A program made the translations under genes and the position numbers. Shown here one piece after another: positions 26,423 to 35,052 of a stretch of 64,000 nt of DNA. Position 1 is the stretch's first letter; each line of letters starts with the position of its first letter. This DNA comes from Candidatus Eisenbergiella stercoravium (GTDB lineage Bacteria; Bacillota; Clostridia; Lachnospirales; Lachnospiraceae): NCBI GenBank assembly GCA_019113175.1, contig DXHY01000011.1, positions 103,902-167,901 on the forward strand, written 5' to 3'. The notes beneath the pieces were generated by a model. The model did no database searches, had not been told where the DNA came from, and was given only the letters and a program-made list of their open reading frames with translations.

Positions 26423-27835
26423 GTGAACAGAATCCGAAGCTATTACCAGGAAAACAAGACTATTTTTCAGACAATTTTTTACCTGTCCTGGCCTGCGGTG
26501 GTGGAGCAGGCGCTGCAGACGCTGGTGCAGTATATCGACACGGCCATGGTGGGAAGGCTGGGAGCGCAGGCTTCAGCAGCGGTGGGTCTCACCAGCACCA
26601 TGACCTGGCTGGTGAACGCGCCTCTGTTTGCCATGGGGATCGGTGTGCTTTCCAGCATAGCGGAATCCATCGGTGCCGGTGAGGGGGAAAAGGCCAGACG
26701 ATACGGCATTCAGTCGCTGTATTTCGCCGTAGCGCTGGGGCTGATCCTTGGCCTCCTTATGGTGGGGATCAGTCCTTTTCTGCCCCGATGGCTGGGAGCG
26801 GAGCCGGAGCTGTACCGGGACGCGTCCCTGTATTTTGCCATCTGCTGTTCTCCCATGATTTTCCGTGCCTTCTCCGTCATTCTGGGAAGTGTCATGCGTG
26901 GAGCGGGGGATACCAGAAGCCCCATGACAGCCAATATTCTCATGAACCTGACCAATATTGTATTCAACTTTTTTCTGATCTATGCTACCCGGCCCATGCG
27001 TCTGGGCGGGTTGACGGTGATGATTCCCGGCGCTGGGCTGGGTGTTGTGGGAGCGGCCATCGGAACGGCTGTGGCCTACTGTGTGGGCGGCATTTTCATG
27101 ATTGCAGTATACTGGAAAAATCCGATCCTTTCTCCAAAAGGACATCCGCTGCGGTTTGACCGGACACTTGCGGCCAAATGCCTGCGGATCGGTACACCTG
27201 TGGCCATGGAGCGGATCAGTGCCTGTCTGGGGCAGGTGGTGTTCACCTCCCTGGTGACGCGGCTTGGCACGCTGGCCCTCGCAACTCATTCCATCGCCAT
27301 TACCGCAGAGCAGGCCTTCTATATTCCCGGCTACGGCATGCAGGCCGCCGCCTCCACCATGGCGGGCAACGCTCTGGGAAAGCGGGATGAAAAGGAATTC
27401 AGGCAGGTGACCAGAACCATTGCCGCCATCGCCGTGATTCTGATGACAGCCACAGGCGCGCTTCTGTTTTCCTTCCCGGGACAGATGATGTCTCTGTTTA
27501 CGGAGGATGCGCAGGTCATCGCCGGGGGGATCACGGTACTTCGGATCGTGGCGGTTTCCGAGCCCATGTTTGCGGCTCTGATCATTTTTGAAGGCGTCTT
27601 TAACGGAATTGGGGATACCAGAGCTCCCTTCGTGTTCTCCATTATTTCCATGTGGGGCGTGCGCATTGCGGGAACCTGTTTCTGTGTGCTTTTTCTTCAT
27701 GCCGGACTGGAGCTGGTGTGGGTGTGCATGGTAGGAGACAACGTGACCCGATGTCTGCTGCTGGGGCACAGATTTGTAAAGGGCTCAAGGAGCAAAGGCT
27801 GTTCCTGGAGAAAGCGGTTTGGAGCGGAGCAATGA
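26423..27835 (+). CDS. MATE-family multidrug/cation antiporter
   Basis: A 470-residue membrane exporter with about 12 helices, using a Na+ or H+ gradient to expel cationic drugs or metabolites. Family signatures are IFYLSWPAVVEQALQTLVQY and DTAMVGRLG near the N-terminus, GAGDTRSPM in the first half, and FNGIGDTRAPF, its internal-repeat counterpart, in the second. I start it at GTG 26423, preceded by GAAGGAAG, because the promoter lies between this codon and the upstream ATG at 26342. It is divergent from the bile salt hydrolase, so it may relieve bile stress, but this is only suggested by position. Confidence 0.88.
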   Translation: MNRIRSYYQENKTIFQTIFYLSWPAVVEQALQTLVQYIDTAMVGRLGAQASAAVGLTSTMTWLVNAPLFAMGIGVLSSIAESIGAGEGEKARRYGIQSLYFAVALGLILGLLMVGISPFLPRWLGAEPELYRDASLYFAICCSPMIFRAFSVILGSVMRGAGDTRSPMTANILMNLTNIVFNFFLIYATRPMRLGGLTVMIPGAGLGVVGAAIGTAVAYCVGGIFMIAVYWKNPILSPKGHPLRFDRTLAAKCLRIGTPVAMERISACLGQVVFTSLVTRLGTLALATHSIAITAEQAFYIPGYGMQAAASTMAGNALGKRDEKEFRQVTRTIAAIAVILMTATGALLFSFPGQMMSLFTEDAQVIAGGITVLRIVAVSEPMFAALIIFEGVFNGIGDTRAPFVFSIISMWGVRIAGTCFCVLFLHAGLELVWVCMVGDNVTRCLLLGHRFVKGSRSKGCSWRKRFGAEQ

Positions 27836-27892
27836 AGATAGCAGAAAAATAAACAGGAAAGAGGCCGTCTGCGGCCGGTACAGGAATATTTT

Positions 27893-30159
27893 ATGGTACA
27901 GAAGGAAAAGCTGGTACAGTTTTATTTTAATCAATACAGGGACTGGGCAAAAGCATTTAAAAAGAAGAACAACGACGGAAGAAAAACCTATGAGCAGAGG
28001 ATCGACCGGCTGCTGGAGGACATGCAGGCTCCCAGAAACCGCATCTCTCAGGCTCATCTGGAGGAATTTCACAGGCAGCTGAGGAACGTGGCCTATTTCG
28101 CCTTCCGGGAAGGAAACCAGTTTGCCGTCATGAAGATCCGCGACCTGCTTCTGGAAGAGCTGGTGCGCCTGGATCTGGACAGCATGCGCCCGGAGGATCA
28201 GGAGCTGCTCACGGCCCGCTTTCTGGACTACCTGCGGGAGGAGAAGCCCTATGAAATCTGTCAGCGCACCATCGGAAGGCTGGCGGCAAGCTATGCGGGC
28301 GCGGGCATCCGCAGCCAGATCATCGACATGGTTCCCGCCAGGCCGGAGACGGAATTTCAGCAGACCCGCCAGATGAACCGCCATTTCGTCCTCCATATCG
28401 GCCCCACCAACTGCGGCAAGACCTATCAGGCGCTGGAACGCCTCAGAAAGGCGGAGTCAGGCGTTTATCTGGGACCGCTGCGCCTTCTGGCCCTGGAGGT
28501 TTATGAGAAGATCAAGGACGCAGGCATCCCCTGCACCATGCTCACCGGAGAGGAACGCATCTACGAAGACAACAGCCGGATCATTTCATCCACCGTGGAA
28601 ATGCTGGACATCGACCAGAAATATGAGGTGGCGGTCATCGATGAGGCCCAGATGATAGCCGATCCCGACCGGGGCCATTCCTGGACCAGAGCCATTCTGG
28701 GCGTGCAGGCACAGGAGATCCATGTATGCATGAGTCCCGCCGCCGAAAAGGTAATCACCCACCTGATTTCCCTGTGTGGGGATACCTGCGAAATTCACCG
28801 TTATGAACGCAAAACCGCGCTGATGTGCGAGGCGGTCCCCGTCCGCTTCCCGGAGGATGTACAGGAGGGGGACGCCCTGATCGTGTTCACCAAACGTGCC
28901 GTTCTGGATATTGCGGGACGGCTGGAGAGAAACGGCGTCCGTGCCAGTGTCATCTACGGAAGCCTTCCTCCGGAGATCCGCCGCAGGCAGATACGCCTGT
29001 TTTCCAGCCACCAGACGAAAGTGGTGGTCTCCACCGATGCCATCGGCATGGGGCTGAACCTCCCCGTGAAAAGGATCGTTTTCGTTCAGACGGACAAATT
29101 TGACGGCAGCCATACCCGCCCCTTAAAAACCTCGGAAATCCGCCAGATCGCGGGACGGGCCGGACGCTATGGAATTTACGATACCGGCTATGTGAGCGCC
29201 GTGGGAGAGGAAGGGCTGGAATATATCCACGCCCACTTTGATGAGCCGGAGCCGGAGATCGATCATGTGAGTCTGGGCTTTCCTCAGGTGCTGCTGGATA
29301 TGGATGAGCCCCTGGATGCCGTCCTGAAAACTGGAAAAGCGTGGAAACCCCGCCGCCTTTTGAGAAGATCAGCATTGAGGAGGTGCTGTTCCTCTATGAA
29401 AAAGCGTTTAAGGACAGAAAGGAGATCGACGGCTTCGAGGACAAGCATATGCTCTACCGCATGCTGACCTGCTCTCTGGACATCAAAAACAGGGACATCG
29501 TGGATCTGTGGCTCTACTACTGCAAAACCTATACGGCGGACGTGTCCCTGCATTTCCCTTCCCTGATGATGTGCAGTGACAATGGTCTGATGAAATATGA
29601 AACCTTCTATAAAATGCTGGATCTCTACTACCAGTTTTCCATCCGCCTGGGCAAGGAAATCGATGCTGACCGCCTGTCCGCGGAGAGGGAAAAAACGGAA
29701 GAGACCATCATGCGTTACCTGACGAAGGATAAGCGGGACTACATCCGTAAGTGCCAGTACTGCGGCGCACTCCTTCCCCTGGGCGCACAGGGCCGCATCT
29801 GCGACGCCTGCTACGCTCAGATGAAGGGAAACCGCAGCCTCTTCGCCCGCCGCAGGGGAAGCGGAAGGAGCGGCACTGGAAAGAAGGATACAGGAAGGGA
29901 AAGCGCAGGAGGCGCAGGAAAACGCAGACGCGGGGGAAGGCGGAAGGCCTCTCCGGAAGAGATGAGGAATATCACGCCGGAAGAAATGCGGAAGTACACA
30001 GGAAGTGCCAGACCGGAAGAAAAGCAGAAGTATGCCGGGAATACTCCGGCGGAGGGAAGCCCGGACGGGAGTGTAAAGAAAAAGCGCAGGCGCAGACGGC
30101 CCGGAAGAAAGAAAAGCTCCGCAGCGGCTGCACAGCAGCCGGAAAGCGCGGCAGAATAA
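27893..30159 (+). pseudogene. SUV3-like DExH RNA helicase, frameshifted
   Basis: The first frame (27893 to about 29330) encodes a superfamily 2 helicase like mitochondrial SUV3: an N-terminal helical domain, Walker A GPTNCGKT near 171-178, DEAQ near 250, VVVSTDAIGMGLNL and motif VI QIAGRAGRYG. Near 29331 (AAAACTGG) one base appears missing. The following frame continues the same protein (ETPPPFEKISIEEVLFLYEK), then a zinc ribbon with two C-x-x-C pairs (CQYCG and CDACY) and a very basic tail rich in PEEMRKY- and PEEKQKY-like units, ending at 30159. One inserted base would give about 755 residues. Without it, the first half ends in a missense tail at 29467. Mutation or sequencing error are both possible. 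Confidence 0.82.
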
Positions 30160-30177
30160 AGGAGGCTGGCATTGCCA

Positions 30178-30201
30178 AAGAACGGCTGTCGCCGTTCTTT
30201 T
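30178..30201 (+). terminator. Terminator after the helicase gene
   Basis: AAGAACGGC and GCCGTTCTT with a TGTC loop, running into TTTT. Compact and well placed before the ribosome site of the next gene. Confidence 0.75.
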
Positions 30202-30244
30202 ATGAATAGAATGCCGCTTCCCGGCGGCAAAAAGGAGGTAACAG

Positions 30245-30976
30245 ATGGAATGCAGAATCATACCGATTGACGAACAGACCTGGAGGCTGGAGGAAGAGGG
30301 CGTCCGTTTCTTCCTGCTGACAGGAAGCAGAAGCGCCCTTCTCATCGACAGCGGCATGCAGACGCACAATGCGAAGAAGCTTGCGGAAGGACTGACTGCC
30401 CTCCCCCTGTCCCTTCTCAATACCCATGCTGACATTGATCATATCGGAAGCAACGAGGAATTTGACGCCGTTTACATGAATCCGGCGGAGCTGGTCAATT
30501 ATCCTCTGGCGAAAAAGGCTTCGGACATCATTCCCATTCGGGATGGCAACAGCATCGATCTGGGCGGCCGCCGCCTGGAGGTGATCGAGATCCCCGGCCA
30601 TACGCCGGGCAGTATCGCCATTCTGGATGTGGAGCGCCGCGTCCTTTTTTCCGGAGATACCGTCCAGGACGGAAGCATTTTTCTTTTCGGCCCCATGCGC
30701 AATATCCCCGCCTTCTATCACAGCCTGAAGCGTCTGGAGAGCATGACCGGCCGCTTTGACCTGGTCTATCCCTCCCATGGAAGCTTTCCGGTGAAAAAAG
30801 AGTTAATCTCCCGTCTGGTTTCTCAGACAGCCAGGCTGGAACGGGGAGAACTTGCATTCACGGACGCACAGTTCCATGGAATTCCGCTGAAACAGTATGA
30901 CGTGGGAGCCGCCGTGTTCCTGTGCGATGCGGATTATGGACAGGGCGGCGGGAAAGAAAGACAGGAAACGCTGTAG
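30245..30976 (+). CDS. Metallo-beta-lactamase-fold hydrolase
   Basis: A 243-residue soluble hydrolase of the MBL superfamily. The metal-binding motif is THADIDHIG, where the usual second His of HxHxDH is Asp, a variant seen in a subset of the family. Further ligands are His in PGHTPGSIA, Asp in FSGDTVQD and His in YPSHGS. The fold is complete, so it is probably an active esterase, thioesterase or similar; the substrate is not predictable. AAGGAGG precedes the ATG. The esterase gene follows after 18 bases and the two are likely co-transcribed. Confidence 0.85.
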   Translation: MECRIIPIDEQTWRLEEEGVRFFLLTGSRSALLIDSGMQTHNAKKLAEGLTALPLSLLNTHADIDHIGSNEEFDAVYMNPAELVNYPLAKKASDIIPIRDGNSIDLGGRRLEVIEIPGHTPGSIAILDVERRVLFSGDTVQDGSIFLFGPMRNIPAFYHSLKRLESMTGRFDLVYPSHGSFPVKKELISRLVSQTARLERGELAFTDAQFHGIPLKQYDVGAAVFLCDADYGQGGGKERQETL

Positions 30977-30994
30977 AGTGCCGGGAGGGATGGA

Positions 30995-31708
30995 ATGAAA
31001 CGGATCGTGCGAAAGGAAGAGGGACTGACTCTTACCTGCCTGCTTCCGGAAGGTCGGATGGAGAACGGAGCGGTGGATTCCCGGCCCGGCCTGATTTATT
31101 TTCATGGCGCGCAGGAGGAGCAACGTCTGCCGGAGAAGCTTCTGGAAGCTGCGAATACGGCCTGCGTCTGCATTTCAGGCGAAGACTGGAACCGGGACCT
31201 GACGCCCTGGCCTGCTCAGGAGGTTTTTAAAAGAGGGGAGAATTTCGGGGGAAAGGCGGACGCCTACCTCGCCCTTCTTACGGAAACAATTATTCCCCGT
31301 ACGGAAGAGGCATTGGCTCTCATTCCCCGCTTCCGTGCCCTGGCAGGTGTGTCTCTTGCCGGGCTTTTTTCCGTATATGCGGCGTACCGGACGGATCTTT
31401 TTAGCCGGATCGCCAGCATTTCCGGTTCCCTCTGGTACGATAATTTCCTTGCCTTTATGCGAACGCACAGGCCCTCCGGGCAGCTGGAGAGGGCCTATTT
31501 TTCTCTGGGCGACAGGGAAAGGAAAACCGGAAACCGCCGCATGGCACGGGTGGAGGACTGCACGCTGGAAGCGGTGAAGCTTCTGCGGGAGACACTTGGA
31601 GATGGCGGAGGAGAGCGGGTTTTCTTCGAATACAATCCTGGGAATCATTTTGCCGATCCGGAAGGCAGGATGGAAAAGGCGTTCCGGTGGCTCCTGCGGG
31701 AGGAATGA
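30995..31708 (+). CDS. Alpha/beta-hydrolase, esterase D/BesA-like
   Basis: A 237-residue cytosolic esterase. The nucleophile elbow is GVSLAG near residue 116 and the C-terminal NPGNHF holds the catalytic His. A SISGSLWYD stretch after the nucleophile is typical of the putative esterase (IroE/BesA) family, whose members cut siderophore or other ester bonds. The second strand ends in IYFHGAQEE, forming the oxyanion region. It is downstream of the MBL hydrolase; both may act on esters or thioesters. Specific substrate not assignable. Confidence 0.78.
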   Translation: MKRIVRKEEGLTLTCLLPEGRMENGAVDSRPGLIYFHGAQEEQRLPEKLLEAANTACVCISGEDWNRDLTPWPAQEVFKRGENFGGKADAYLALLTETIIPRTEEALALIPRFRALAGVSLAGLFSVYAAYRTDLFSRIASISGSLWYDNFLAFMRTHRPSGQLERAYFSLGDRERKTGNRRMARVEDCTLEAVKLLRETLGDGGGERVFFEYNPGNHFADPEGRMEKAFRWLLREE

Positions 31709-31781
31709 GGAAAAGCAGGATCGGCTCTGGCATCAGATAGATGATAAGAAAACGGGAAGCTGTTTGAGAAAGGAAATGTTT

Positions 31782-32114
31782 ATGAAACAGGAAACCATTG
31801 ATCAGGTAATAAAATTCAGAGACGAACGGAACTGGAAGCAGTTTCACACCCCGAAGGATCTGGCCATTTCCATCAGCCTGGAGGCCGCAGAGCTTCTGGA
31901 GGTCTTTCAGTGGAGCCGGGACGATGTGTGGTGCAGGGAGAAAATGGAAAACATGCGGGAGGAGCTGGCCGATGTATTGATCTACGGCATCATGATGGCC
32001 GATACCTGCGGCATGGATCTGGATGAAATCATTCAGGAAAAAATCTGGAAAAACGCGGAGAAATATCCGGTGGAGAAGGCAAGAAATCATAAGGAAAAGT
32101 ATACGGAGCTGTAG
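31782..32114 (+). CDS. MazG-like nucleotide pyrophosphohydrolase
   Basis: A 110-residue all-alpha NTP pyrophosphatase of the MazG/dCTPase-1-like group, which removes aberrant dNTPs. The metal-binding pattern is clear: EAAELLEVFQW (E-x-x-E) followed by EELADVLIYGIMMAD (E-x-x-D). AAAGGAA lies before two ATGs at 31776 and 31782; I chose the second because of spacing. In-frame sequence extends upstream to 31596, but that overlaps the esterase gene and lacks a site. KYPVEKARN at the end is the usual family terminus. Confidence 0.85.
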   Translation: MKQETIDQVIKFRDERNWKQFHTPKDLAISISLEAAELLEVFQWSRDDVWCREKMENMREELADVLIYGIMMADTCGMDLDEIIQEKIWKNAEKYPVEKARNHKEKYTEL

Positions 32115-32171
32115 ATATTAACCACCGCATAAAATGCCTGGGAATGGAAGAAATATGGAACAGGAGGCTTT

Positions 32172-32690
32172 ATGAGTATGACACAGCAGGAATGGAAGCA
32201 GGCAGCCGAATATTGGGAAAAGAAGGACACCGACAGTGTCAAAATGGATCGAGACCGGCTGAAGCAGGCAATTGAGGAATACATTCAGGCCAACAATACC
32301 TGTGCGCTCGCCACGGGAGCGGGAGATTTTGTCCGCTGCACACCCATTGAGTACAGCTATCATGACGGCTGTTTCTGGATGTTTTCCGAGGGCGGCAGAA
32401 AATTTGAGGGGCTTTCGCAGAACCTCAATGTCTGCCTGGCAATTTATGATAAATACGATGGCTTTGGCAGCCTTCATGGAATGCAGGTTACCGGAAGGGC
32501 CGAGCTGATTGAGCCATTTTCGGAACGCTACAACGCTCACGCCGTCTGGAAAAAGATTCCTCTTGAGGCGCTGAAAAAGCTGGACAGTCCCATGCATCTG
32601 ATCTGTGTTCATCCGGAGCGCATCGACTATCTTTGTTCTGATTTTAAGAAGCAGGGCTGTTCCAGCAGGCAGACTCTGATACCGGACTGA
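32172..32690 (+). CDS. Pyridoxamine 5'-phosphate oxidase-like flavoprotein
   Basis: A 172-residue split-barrel protein of the PNPOx-like superfamily, expected to bind FMN as a dimer. The barrel begins at TCALATGAGDFVRCTPIEYSY, where the strand pattern matches FMN-binding proteins, and GMQVTGRAELI forms the central strand. The N-terminal 40 residues are charged and helical. Many such proteins in Clostridia are general stress or F420/FMN reductases of unknown substrate, so no specific reaction is claimed. It starts behind an AGGAGG site and converges on the next gene. Confidence 0.8.
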   Translation: MSMTQQEWKQAAEYWEKKDTDSVKMDRDRLKQAIEEYIQANNTCALATGAGDFVRCTPIEYSYHDGCFWMFSEGGRKFEGLSQNLNVCLAIYDKYDGFGSLHGMQVTGRAELIEPFSERYNAHAVWKKIPLEALKKLDSPMHLICVHPERIDYLCSDFKKQGCSSRQTLIPD

Positions 32691-32723
32691 TTTTTGGCAG
32701 ATTGCGGGCAGCAGGGCTTCCGG

Positions 32724-33860
32724 TTATTTTTTCCCATATTCGCCGTATTCACAGCCCACGCTGCCTGCCCGGACGTCATCGATGAGCTTCCAGTATCTCT
32801 TCTCCCTTTCATACAGACGTACTGTGCCAAAGCCGTTTCCGCAGTTCCACAGGCGGGTATGGCGTTTGTAACCGTCCGGAGATTCATAGTTGATGAGCAG
32901 CATCTCGTCCTTATTACAGGCGATATCCACCTCCATTTTTGCCCGAAAAGTGGTCTGAACCACCTTCCAGAGAATCTGAGCGTCGGTTTCAGTGCAGTCG
33001 AAAAAAGTGCGGCTTCCTGTCCAGAACTTACTGAAATTGAATTCGTAATCCTTTCCTTCATAATAAAACTGTCCCAGCAGCTTGCGTCCCAGCGCGATGC
33101 CGAAGGCCCTGGGATTGCCTCCGCCCACTTCAAACACGCTGTTTTCAAGCCTCTGTCCGGTCCGGCGGCTGACCAGATCACTGGAGGACAGCCATACCCA
33201 GGGGGAGGTAAAATCGCCGCCCCAGTTCTTGTCCGCATAGCCGAAGCAGGTCTCCGGTTTCACAAGATATTTTTCCCCATTCAGAATCACCCATCCGTCA
33301 AAGGCGGTTTTCATGCCCTCGGCGTGCCAGAACATTTCAAAAGCATTGAGGGAACGGAAAAATTTTGACGCTCCATAGCCCACATTGTAGGCAACCAGCT
33401 TGTGAATGTTCAGATCCCATTCCATTTCTCCTGCGTCGCTCATCCATTCCGGATGGGCGGAAGCCTCCTCAGGCGTGACCCGGACACTTCCCGCCATATG
33501 GGTTTCCGTGCAGCTGCAGTCTCCTGCCTGCAGATTCAGAGGAGCATTCATCGGGATGGAAACCCGGTTCCATGGGAAAAAACGGTGCAGCTGGCCCTTT
33601 TCCCGCCCCCAGAATCCCACATTTACCATACAGTAGGAAGGCCGCTTCCCAGCCTTCCTGCCCTTCGGATCATTCCAGACGATGACCGGTTTCTCCTGAG
33701 CCAGAGCGGGATTGCAGAGAAAATATTCGATATAAAAGGACTTGCGCTCTCCGGTTTCGGCATGCTCGGCGGTGAAGGAATGCCACCACCAGTCATAGCC
33801 CTTTTTCGCCAGAGGTCCCCTGAGCATACAGTAGTCACGGGTGAGATCGCTTTTGTGCAT
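32724..33860 (-). CDS. Tocopherol cyclase-like (lipocalin-fold) protein
   Basis: A protein of about 378 residues resembling the tocopherol cyclase-like family of bacteria: beta-rich, with GYDWWWHSFTAE near the start and the diagnostic YADKNWGGDFTSPWVWLSS in the middle. These domains form paired lipocalin-like barrels that hold hydrophobic molecules. In bacteria without vitamin E the role is unknown. The second ATG (33860) has GGAG six bases upstream and is preferred to the ATG at 33872. The gene is divergent from the MerR/TipAS regulator, with about 260 bases between them; regulation by that protein is possible but not shown. Confidence 0.75.
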   Translation of the reverse strand: MHKSDLTRDYCMLRGPLAKKGYDWWWHSFTAEHAETGERKSFYIEYFLCNPALAQEKPVIVWNDPKGRKAGKRPSYCMVNVGFWGREKGQLHRFFPWNRVSIPMNAPLNLQAGDCSCTETHMAGSVRVTPEEASAHPEWMSDAGEMEWDLNIHKLVAYNVGYGASKFFRSLNAFEMFWHAEGMKTAFDGWVILNGEKYLVKPETCFGYADKNWGGDFTSPWVWLSSSDLVSRRTGQRLENSVFEVGGGNPRAFGIALGRKLLGQFYYEGKDYEFNFSKFWTGSRTFFDCTETDAQILWKVVQTTFRAKMEVDIACNKDEMLLINYESPDGYKRHTRLWNCGNGFGTVRLYEREKRYWKLIDDVRAGSVGCEYGEYGKK

Positions 33861-34064
33861 GAAAATCTCCATTCCGGAGCGTCAGAGATCAGGGCGGAAA
33901 AAGTATGGCGCTGTCTGTTCTGTGACAGGGCTGTTTGTGACGCTCCACTGCAAACAGCCGGATCCCTGCGGTTCCTGTTTTTGTATTTTCAGTATATTTC
34001 ATTTGTAAAAGAAAGACAATCCAGGATTTGGGAGGAGGAAATGCCTGAAAAATAGAAAAAGGGA

Positions 34065-34095
34065 TTGACTCCAACCTTACGTCATAGTTTATGCT
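34065..34095 (+). promoter_or_regulatory. MerR-type promoter with a 19-base spacer
   Basis: TTGACT (34065-34070) and TATGCT (34090-34095) are 19 bases apart. Over-long spacers are the hallmark of promoters that MerR-family activators twist into shape. The spacer contains ACCTTACGTCATAGT, similar in layout to MerR-family operators. It precedes the MerR-type gene by 28 bases, so autoactivation is likely. Confidence 0.75.
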
Positions 34096-34122
34096 GTACT
34101 CACACGGAAGGAGGGAACGCCA

Positions 34123-34905
34123 ATGATGACGGTGAAGGAAGTGAGTAGACTGACAGGCGTGAGCGTGCGCACCCTGCAGTATTATGACAGAATCGGACTT
34201 CTGCATCCTGCCGGATATACGGAGTCCGGCTACCGGCTGTATGACGATGCAGCGCTGGAAACTCTCCAGCAGATCCTTTTGTTCCGTGAACTGGAGTTTC
34301 CCCTAAAGCAGATCAGCCAGATTATCCATGCTCCCGATTTTGACAGAAACAGGGCCCTGGAACAGCAGATCACCATGCTGCAGATGAAGAAGGAGCACCT
34401 GGAAAATCTGATCCTGTTCGCCCGTGGAATACAACTGACAGGAGTGAGAAATATGGATTTTAAAGCATTTGATACGAGCAGGCTGGACGAATACGCCGAA
34501 CAGGCCAGAAAGCAGTGGGGCCAGACCTCTGCCTGGCAGGAATTCGAAGAGAAAAGCAGAGGCAGAAACGGAGAAGCAGAAAATGCCGTCGCCGTGGGAC
34601 TGATGCTCATTCTGGAGGAGATTGGAAAGCGGAAGAGACAGGGACTGTCTGCAAAAGCGCCCGGGGTACAGGCCCTGGTAAAACGTCTGCAGAATTACAT
34701 TACGGAGCATTATTATCAGTGTACGCCGGAGATCCTGGCCGGACTGGGAAAAATGTATGCGGGCGACGGAGATTTTACGGTGAATATCGACCGGGCCTGC
34801 GGGGAGGGAACGGCGGTGTTCGCGGGGGAGGCGATTGCGGTTTATTGCGAAGGAGAGGCGGAGGGAGGAGTGAGGAGAAGCCTGGAAGGGGTAGGACAGG
34901 GATAA
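34123..34905 (+). CDS. MerR-family regulator with TipAS antibiotic-recognition domain
   Basis: A 260-residue activator. Residues 1-70 are the MerR winged helix (VKEVSRLTGVSVRTLQYYDR, GYRLYDDAAL), followed by a coiled-coil helix for dimerisation (about 75-110). From about 118 the TipAS domain begins (LDEYAEQARKQWGQTSAWQ), ending with YAGDGDFTVNIDRACGEGTA. TipAS traps thiopeptide or other hydrophobic drugs and turns on export or resistance. The C-terminal 15 residues are Gly/Glu-rich and less conserved. Upstream is a 19-base-spacer promoter. No pump gene is directly adjacent, so the regulon is unknown. Confidence 0.92.
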   Translation: MMTVKEVSRLTGVSVRTLQYYDRIGLLHPAGYTESGYRLYDDAALETLQQILLFRELEFPLKQISQIIHAPDFDRNRALEQQITMLQMKKEHLENLILFARGIQLTGVRNMDFKAFDTSRLDEYAEQARKQWGQTSAWQEFEEKSRGRNGEAENAVAVGLMLILEEIGKRKRQGLSAKAPGVQALVKRLQNYITEHYYQCTPEILAGLGKMYAGDGDFTVNIDRACGEGTAVFAGEAIAVYCEGEAEGGVRRSLEGVGQG

Positions 34906-34927
34906 AGGGATAGAGAAATAAAGATAG

Positions 34928-34959
34928 AGAAGCGTCCTGCCGGAGGGTGGGGCGCTTCT
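34928..34959 (+). terminator. Weak terminator-like hairpin after the MerR gene
   Basis: AGAAGCG and CGCTTCT arms enclose a GC-rich loop, but only CTGC follows and not a T run. Likely a stem-loop with modest termination ability. Confidence 0.4.
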
Positions 34960-34989
34960 CTGCATGAAAAGGAATTGTGTACCCGTTCA

Positions 34990-35018
34990 TTGACAGGGAA
35001 TTTGCATAATTATAGAAT
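34990..35018 (+). promoter_or_regulatory. Promoter of the methyltransferase - helicase cluster
   Basis: Consensus TTGACA (34990-34995), 17-base spacer and TAGAAT (35013-35018), 34 bases before the methyltransferase ATG. It is the only clear promoter seen before the helicase gene. Confidence 0.7.
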
Positions 35019-35052
35019 GAGGTAAGGGAATTGAAATATTGCGGAGAATATA

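Noticed and set aside
26573..27769. 398-codon open frame antisense to the MATE gene
   Set aside because: The MATE protein has clear family motifs; the antisense product is His/Gly/Gln-rich low-complexity and unlike any protein.
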